Source of the DNA: Clostridium sp. CMCC3677 | Lineage (GTDB): Bacteria; Bacillota; Clostridia; Clostridiales; Clostridiaceae | Assembly: GCF_023845585.1 (NCBI RefSeq) | Contig: NZ_JAMQHS010000011.1 | Coordinates: forward strand, 41,249 to 105,248 | Direction: 5' to 3' | Length of the DNA: 64,000 bases | Shown here: piece by piece, positions 61,017 to 64,000 of the stretch | Layout: the number at the start of each line of letters is the position of its first letter | Position numbering within the stretch: the first letter of the stretch is position 1 | Notes under the pieces: generated by a model | The model's input: the letters and a program-made list of their open reading frames with translations, nothing else | Databases searched by the model: none | What the model was told of the DNA's origin: nothing | Program-made: the position numbers and the translations under genes

Positions 61017-62408
61017 CTATATTTCCTTAAATTCCTTAATTCTACTAGATACTATATTTGAATCTTTAGAGTCTTCCACTATATCTAAAATATTTTTATC
61101 CATTTCTCTTGCTAATATTTTTATTATCTTTATATCGCAATAAGCTCCATTACAATTTCCTCTACCAATACCAGTACGTCTCTTTACACCTTCAACAGTA
61201 CGAGCACCTAAAGGTCTTCTAATACTATCAATTATTTCACCTTCAGATATATTGTTGCACACACAAACTATATTACCATATCTTTTATCTAAAGAAATAA
61301 CTTCATTTCTTTCTTCATTTGATAAATTCTTAAATCTATATACTTCTCTTCTTTTATCTATATAATCTTTTTTTCTAATAATATTTAAATTATCCTTTAA
61401 AGTATTTTTTATCTTAAGGGCAATAGCTGGAGCAATAGTAATTTTACCATAGTGAGTTCCTGTAATCTTTATATATCCATTATCTAACTTACTATCATCT
61501 ATTATCATTATATCTTTATTATATACTTCTGCAAACATATTACTCACAAAATCCTTTTTACCTTCAGGAAATATACTTGCAGACATATCAATTCCCTCTT
61601 CTAAAGATAAAATATGATTACTTTTTATTCCTATTAAATTACCATTTTGTAATTTAGGATTATTTATAACAAAAGTCGTATCATCTATATCGTCTATAAG
61701 AATTGTTTTTAATTTGTCTTCTGATTTATTTTCAAACATTATATAGTTCATATTTTTATAATCATATTCCTCTTGAATATGATTAAAAGATATTTCATCA
61801 GGTATTGTATTAACTACAACTTTACAAGTAAACTTATTTTTATTAGTAGTTACCTTGAAACCACTAACAAGACTTTGAATATCAATTACTTCTTCTTCTA
61901 ATTTAAAGTTTACTCCATTATCAGCAGCAACTTCAGCATAAGATATCGCTAGATCATATGGAGAAATAACTGCTACATTTTCAGAATATAGTGCCTTATT
62001 AACTTCTATATTTAAGTTAGGCTCAATCTTATAAAGAAGTTCTTTATCATTCTCTATTAAATGAACACCTTCTATATCTCTTTTTTTAGCTCTTTTATAC
62101 ATAATGTCTAATTTATAATCTTGATTATTATTAGATGTTATTCTCAAAGCTCCTGTTTTTTCATATGATACATTAAACTTTTTGCAATGTTCTTCAATTA
62201 ATCTTCTACCTATGCTTTCAAGCCTTGCCATCATATCATTAGAAGTTTCTGACCCATCATAAATAACAGCTGTATTTATAAAAGATATGTCATCTGCTAC
62301 ATCATAATCCTTTTCTATTAATGCTATATTAATATTATATTTTGATAATTGATAAGCTACAGCACATCCTACTATGCCTCCACCTAAAATAAGTACGTCA
62401 TAATCCAT
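61017..62408 (-). CDS. FAD-dependent oxidoreductase with C-terminal [2Fe-2S] BFD-like domain
   Basis: This 463-residue flavoprotein of the DAO/GlpA type has an N-terminal dinucleotide-binding motif DVLILGGGIVGCAVAYQL. The C-terminal BFD-like iron-sulphur domain has CVCNNISEGEI and CNGAYCDIKI, four cysteines in all. Relatives are annotated as anaerobic glycerol-3-phosphate dehydrogenase subunit A or L-2-hydroxyglutarate oxidase. The usual partner, a second FAD/NAD oxidoreductase between it and DUF1667, is missing. AGGAGGA precedes the ATG. It follows niaR by 13 bases. Confidence 0.85.
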   Translation of the reverse strand: MDYDVLILGGGIVGCAVAYQLSKYNINIALIEKDYDVADDISFINTAVIYDGSETSNDMMARLESIGRRLIEEHCKKFNVSYEKTGALRITSNNNQDYKLDIMYKRAKKRDIEGVHLIENDKELLYKIEPNLNIEVNKALYSENVAVISPYDLAISYAEVAADNGVNFKLEEEVIDIQSLVSGFKVTTNKNKFTCKVVVNTIPDEISFNHIQEEYDYKNMNYIMFENKSEDKLKTILIDDIDDTTFVINNPKLQNGNLIGIKSNHILSLEEGIDMSASIFPEGKKDFVSNMFAEVYNKDIMIIDDSKLDNGYIKITGTHYGKITIAPAIALKIKNTLKDNLNIIRKKDYIDKRREVYRFKNLSNEERNEVISLDKRYGNIVCVCNNISEGEIIDSIRRPLGARTVEGVKRRTGIGRGNCNGAYCDIKIIKILAREMDKNILDIVEDSKDSNIVSSRIKEFKEI

Positions 62409-62421
62409 ATATACTTTCCTC

Positions 62422-62934
62422 CTAATCAGATACTATAAATCCATTTTCCTTTAATTCATTTATAATACTATTTATATCTTCTTGAGTATCTGCTGATATA
62501 GTATGAATGTGTACACCATTAGTTAACACAGATAATAATCTACCTTCTTGCTTCTTATATTTTTCTGCAAATTTATTCAATTCATTATAATTCTTAATCA
62601 TTAACATCCCTCTTATTTCTCCATACAAAGGATGCTCTACTATAACATCTTCAATAGTACCACCATACTTAATAACTATACCCATTTCATCAACTAATTC
62701 TTCTTCTTTATGACTTACGGCTATTATAGCTTTTATTTTATTTAATTCATTATTAATAATATATCCATCAGGAGTAGCCATTATATTATTTCCTTTAGCT
62801 CTAAGTATAGCTATATCTTTTACTATTATTTGTCTTGTTACTCCATATTTATTTGCTATTTCAACACCTTTTAATGGGGTTTTACTTTGAATTAAACTTT
62901 TAAGTATACTTTCTCTTCTTTCAATAGAATTCAT
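62422..62934 (-). CDS. niaR: NiaR-type nicotinate-responsive repressor
   Basis: This is a 170-residue regulator. An HTH_11 winged helix (RRESILKSLIQSKTPLKGVEIANKYGVTRQIIVKDIAILR) is followed by a 3H domain. That domain carries three conserved His residues: EHPLYGEIRG, then NGVHIHTIS. This matches the YrxA/NiaR family, which represses NAD synthesis and niacin uptake genes in response to nicotinate. None of those targets is in the window. GGAGGG precedes the ATG. It heads the unit with the FAD oxidoreductase. Confidence 0.88.
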   Translation of the reverse strand: MNSIERRESILKSLIQSKTPLKGVEIANKYGVTRQIIVKDIAILRAKGNNIMATPDGYIINNELNKIKAIIAVSHKEEELVDEMGIVIKYGGTIEDVIVEHPLYGEIRGMLMIKNYNELNKFAEKYKKQEGRLLSVLTNGVHIHTISADTQEDINSIINELKENGFIVSD

Positions 62935-62972
62935 AAATTTTACCCTCCATAACTTATTATGTTTATTTAGGC

Positions 62973-63476
62973 TTAATTTTTACTATCACATATATTTAAT
63001 ATCTTTAAATATAAATTTTCTTCAATTTCGTCTAAATTTTTATGATGATTTTCTATGCAATATAATATTTCTTTATCTTCAATGTTTATCTTTTCTAATA
63101 ATTCCTTACCAATTGCAGGATGATTATAATATTTAGTCATTCTACTATATTTATTATACTTTAAAAAGTTGCCCTTAGTAACTTTATTTATAATTACTAC
63201 TGTCCCTTTTTCAATTATATTTAATGAAATTTTCACCTTACCTATATCATGTAACAATGCACATTTAGCCATTTTAAATTCATCTATAGTATCATAATCT
63301 TTTCCCATAAGAATTGCTTCTTTGCATACTCTAAATGAATGAATTCTGTCTGGTTTACTTAATTTCATAAATAATTTTTTTTCTTCTATACTTAAATATC
63401 TATTTATAAAATCAATATCATCATCTTCAAAGTAAGATAACACCCCTAAAATAAATTGTTTTATTCTATATAACAT
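62973..63476 (-). CDS. HD-domain protein, putative phosphohydrolase
   Basis: This 167-residue protein has an HD domain: HSFRVCKEAILMG, LLHDIGKVKISL, NHPAIGKELLEK and ENHHKNLDE supply the His/Asp metal ligands. The last motif is not HD-GYP. The family includes nucleotide and phosphate-ester hydrolases; the substrate is not known. AGGAG is seven bases before the ATG. It is separated from the tRNA/rRNA transcript by a terminator. Confidence 0.85.
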   Translation of the reverse strand: MLYRIKQFILGVLSYFEDDDIDFINRYLSIEEKKLFMKLSKPDRIHSFRVCKEAILMGKDYDTIDEFKMAKCALLHDIGKVKISLNIIEKGTVVIINKVTKGNFLKYNKYSRMTKYYNHPAIGKELLEKINIEDKEILYCIENHHKNLDEIEENLYLKILNICDSKN

Positions 63477-63520
63477 AATTTGTTTCTCCTAATAAAAAGT
63501 TAGATACTTTTAATTATAAC

Positions 63521-63552
63521 AAAAAAAGCTATGAATTAGCTTCATAGCTTTT
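63521..63552 (-). terminator. Terminator of the rRNA-tRNA transcript
   Basis: AAAGCTATGAA and TTCATAGCTTT pair around a short loop, followed on the minus strand by T's. It ends the 23S-5S-tRNA transcript. Confidence 0.9.
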
Positions 63553-63559
63553 AAATAAA

Positions 63560-63635
63560 TGGTGGAGATAAAGAGATTCGAACTCTTGACCCCCTGCGTG
63601 CAAGGCAGGTGCTCTCCCAACTGAGCTATACCCCC
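63560..63635 (-). tRNA. tRNA-Ala(TGC)
   Basis: This is a 76-nt cloverleaf. The acceptor GGGGGTA pairs with TATCTCC (with wobble), the anticodon stem is CTGCC/GGCAG-like with loop TTGCACG giving TGC, the T-loop is GTTCGAATC, and CCA is encoded. Confidence 0.94.
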
Positions 63636-63639
63636 AAAA

Positions 63640-63716
63640 TGGTGGACCTTCAGGGACTCGAACCCCGGACCTACCGGTTATGAGCCGGTTGCTCTAACCA
63701 ACTGAGCTAAAGATCC
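63640..63716 (-). tRNA. tRNA with CAT anticodon (Met elongator or Ile2)
   Basis: This is a 77-nt cloverleaf. The acceptor GGATCTT pairs with AAGGTCC, the anticodon stem is ACCGG/CCGGT, and the loop CTCATAA has anticodon CAT. CCA is encoded. CAT is shared by elongator Met and lysidine-modified Ile2. It lacks the initiator feature of three G-C pairs. I cannot decide between Met and Ile2 by eye. Confidence 0.9.
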
Positions 63717-63719
63717 CTT

Positions 63720-63836
63720 ACCTGGCAACGTCCTAATCTCCCACACAGTCTCCCGTGCAGTACCTTCGGCGCTATAGATCTTAACTGTCCTGTTCGGAAT
63801 GGAAAGGAGTGTTACTTCTATGCCATCATCACCAGA
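63720..63836 (-). rRNA. rrf: 5S ribosomal RNA
   Basis: This is about 117 nt. The 5' TCTGGTGATGATGGCATAGA and 3' GACGTTGCCAGGT ends pair, and CCATTCCGAACAGGACAG is the conserved loop. It follows 23S by about 60 bases. Confidence 0.96.
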
Positions 63837-63898
63837 TTCGGATTGAAAGAATGTTCTTTCAAAATTGCACATAAATTGTATATAACAATTATTTATTG

Positions 63899-64000
63899 GT
63901 CAAGCCCTCGACCTATTAGTATCAGTCAGCTAAATATGTTGCCACACTTACACCTCTGACCTATCAACCTTGTAGTCTTCAAGGGGTCTTACTAGCTTAC
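63899..64000 (-). rRNA. rrl: 23S ribosomal RNA, 3' end only
   Basis: The last 100 or so bases of 23S are present, ending TGATACTAATAGGTCGAGGG then CTTGACC. The rest lies beyond the window. The operon therefore runs leftward as 23S-5S-tRNA(CAT)-tRNA-Ala. Confidence 0.95.

Noticed and set aside
63678..63872. A 64-codon open frame on the minus strand at the right end
   Set aside because: It lies over 5S rRNA and the adjacent tRNA, so it is not coding.
1..64000. CRISPR arrays
   Set aside because: Finding a CARF nuclease prompted a search for regularly spaced direct repeats. The only repeats seen are the dispersed R1/R2 palindromes and the duplicated tRNAs, neither with CRISPR-like spacing.

Overview
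The window is AT-rich, gene-dense chromosomal DNA from a low-GC, spore-forming anaerobe, most likely Clostridium sensu stricto. The evidence is an [FeFe]-hydrogenase, a SleC/Csp spore-germination pair, AddAB in place of RecBCD, a serS T-box, a PyrR-type carAB attenuator, frequent TTG/GTG starts behind strong AGGAGG sites, and clostridial 5S/23S rRNA. Two chemotaxis receptors suggest a motile species. I cannot fix the species from this sequence alone. No prophage, conjugative element or transposase gene is visible.

Layout. 1-9.3 kb: a truncated lipoprotein, a YkvI-like transporter, a radical SAM protein, then a minus-strand run of sleC and csp (cortex hydrolase and its activating protease), an XRE/S24-like regulator with a DUF3783 protein, a cyclophilin and glutamate racemase. 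9.4-12.9 kb: an unusual 630-residue glutamine synthetase and an HD-GYP protein. 12.9-17.5 kb: carAB with a pyrimidine attenuator and a leader ORF. 17.5-28 kb: a soluble CZB chemoreceptor, HAD phosphatase, SDR, paired bPH2 membrane proteins, an ElaA-like acetyltransferase, proBA and a membrane chemoreceptor. 28-38.5 kb: a YjiH protein, lipoprotein, PF09818-type ATPase with DUF1836 protein, hemolysin III, an NSS transporter with a structured leader, an ABC-F protein, and an HxlR regulator divergent from nitroreductase/monooxygenase genes. 38.8-50 kb: HAD, hydrogenase, TetR, psd, a solitary Card1/Can2-like CARF nuclease, tRNA-Arg, a soluble histidine kinase, a DAACS symporter, DUF1189 and an L,D-transpeptidase. 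50-64 kb: addBA, an acetyltransferase, a tandemly duplicated tRNA-Ser pair, serS with its T-box, a remnant FAD-oxidoreductase/DUF1667 operon, NiaR, an HD protein, then tRNA-Ala, a CAT-anticodon tRNA, 5S and the 3' end of 23S of an rRNA operon.

How it fits together. The four tRNA-Ser genes lie next to serS, whose T-box reads uncharged tRNA-Ser through a UCC specifier. carAB appears under pyrimidine control, proBA under its own promoter, and csp/sleC form a germination module.

Three things stand out. First, a family of palindromic, MITE-like repeats is scattered between genes as a nested series of internally deleted copies. Second, an apparently complete Card1/Can2-type nuclease sits with no CRISPR array or cas gene in 64 kb and has a variant active-site motif. 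Third, several leaders (carA, the NSS transporter, glutamine synthetase) show structure or start-site arrangements that simple promoters do not explain.
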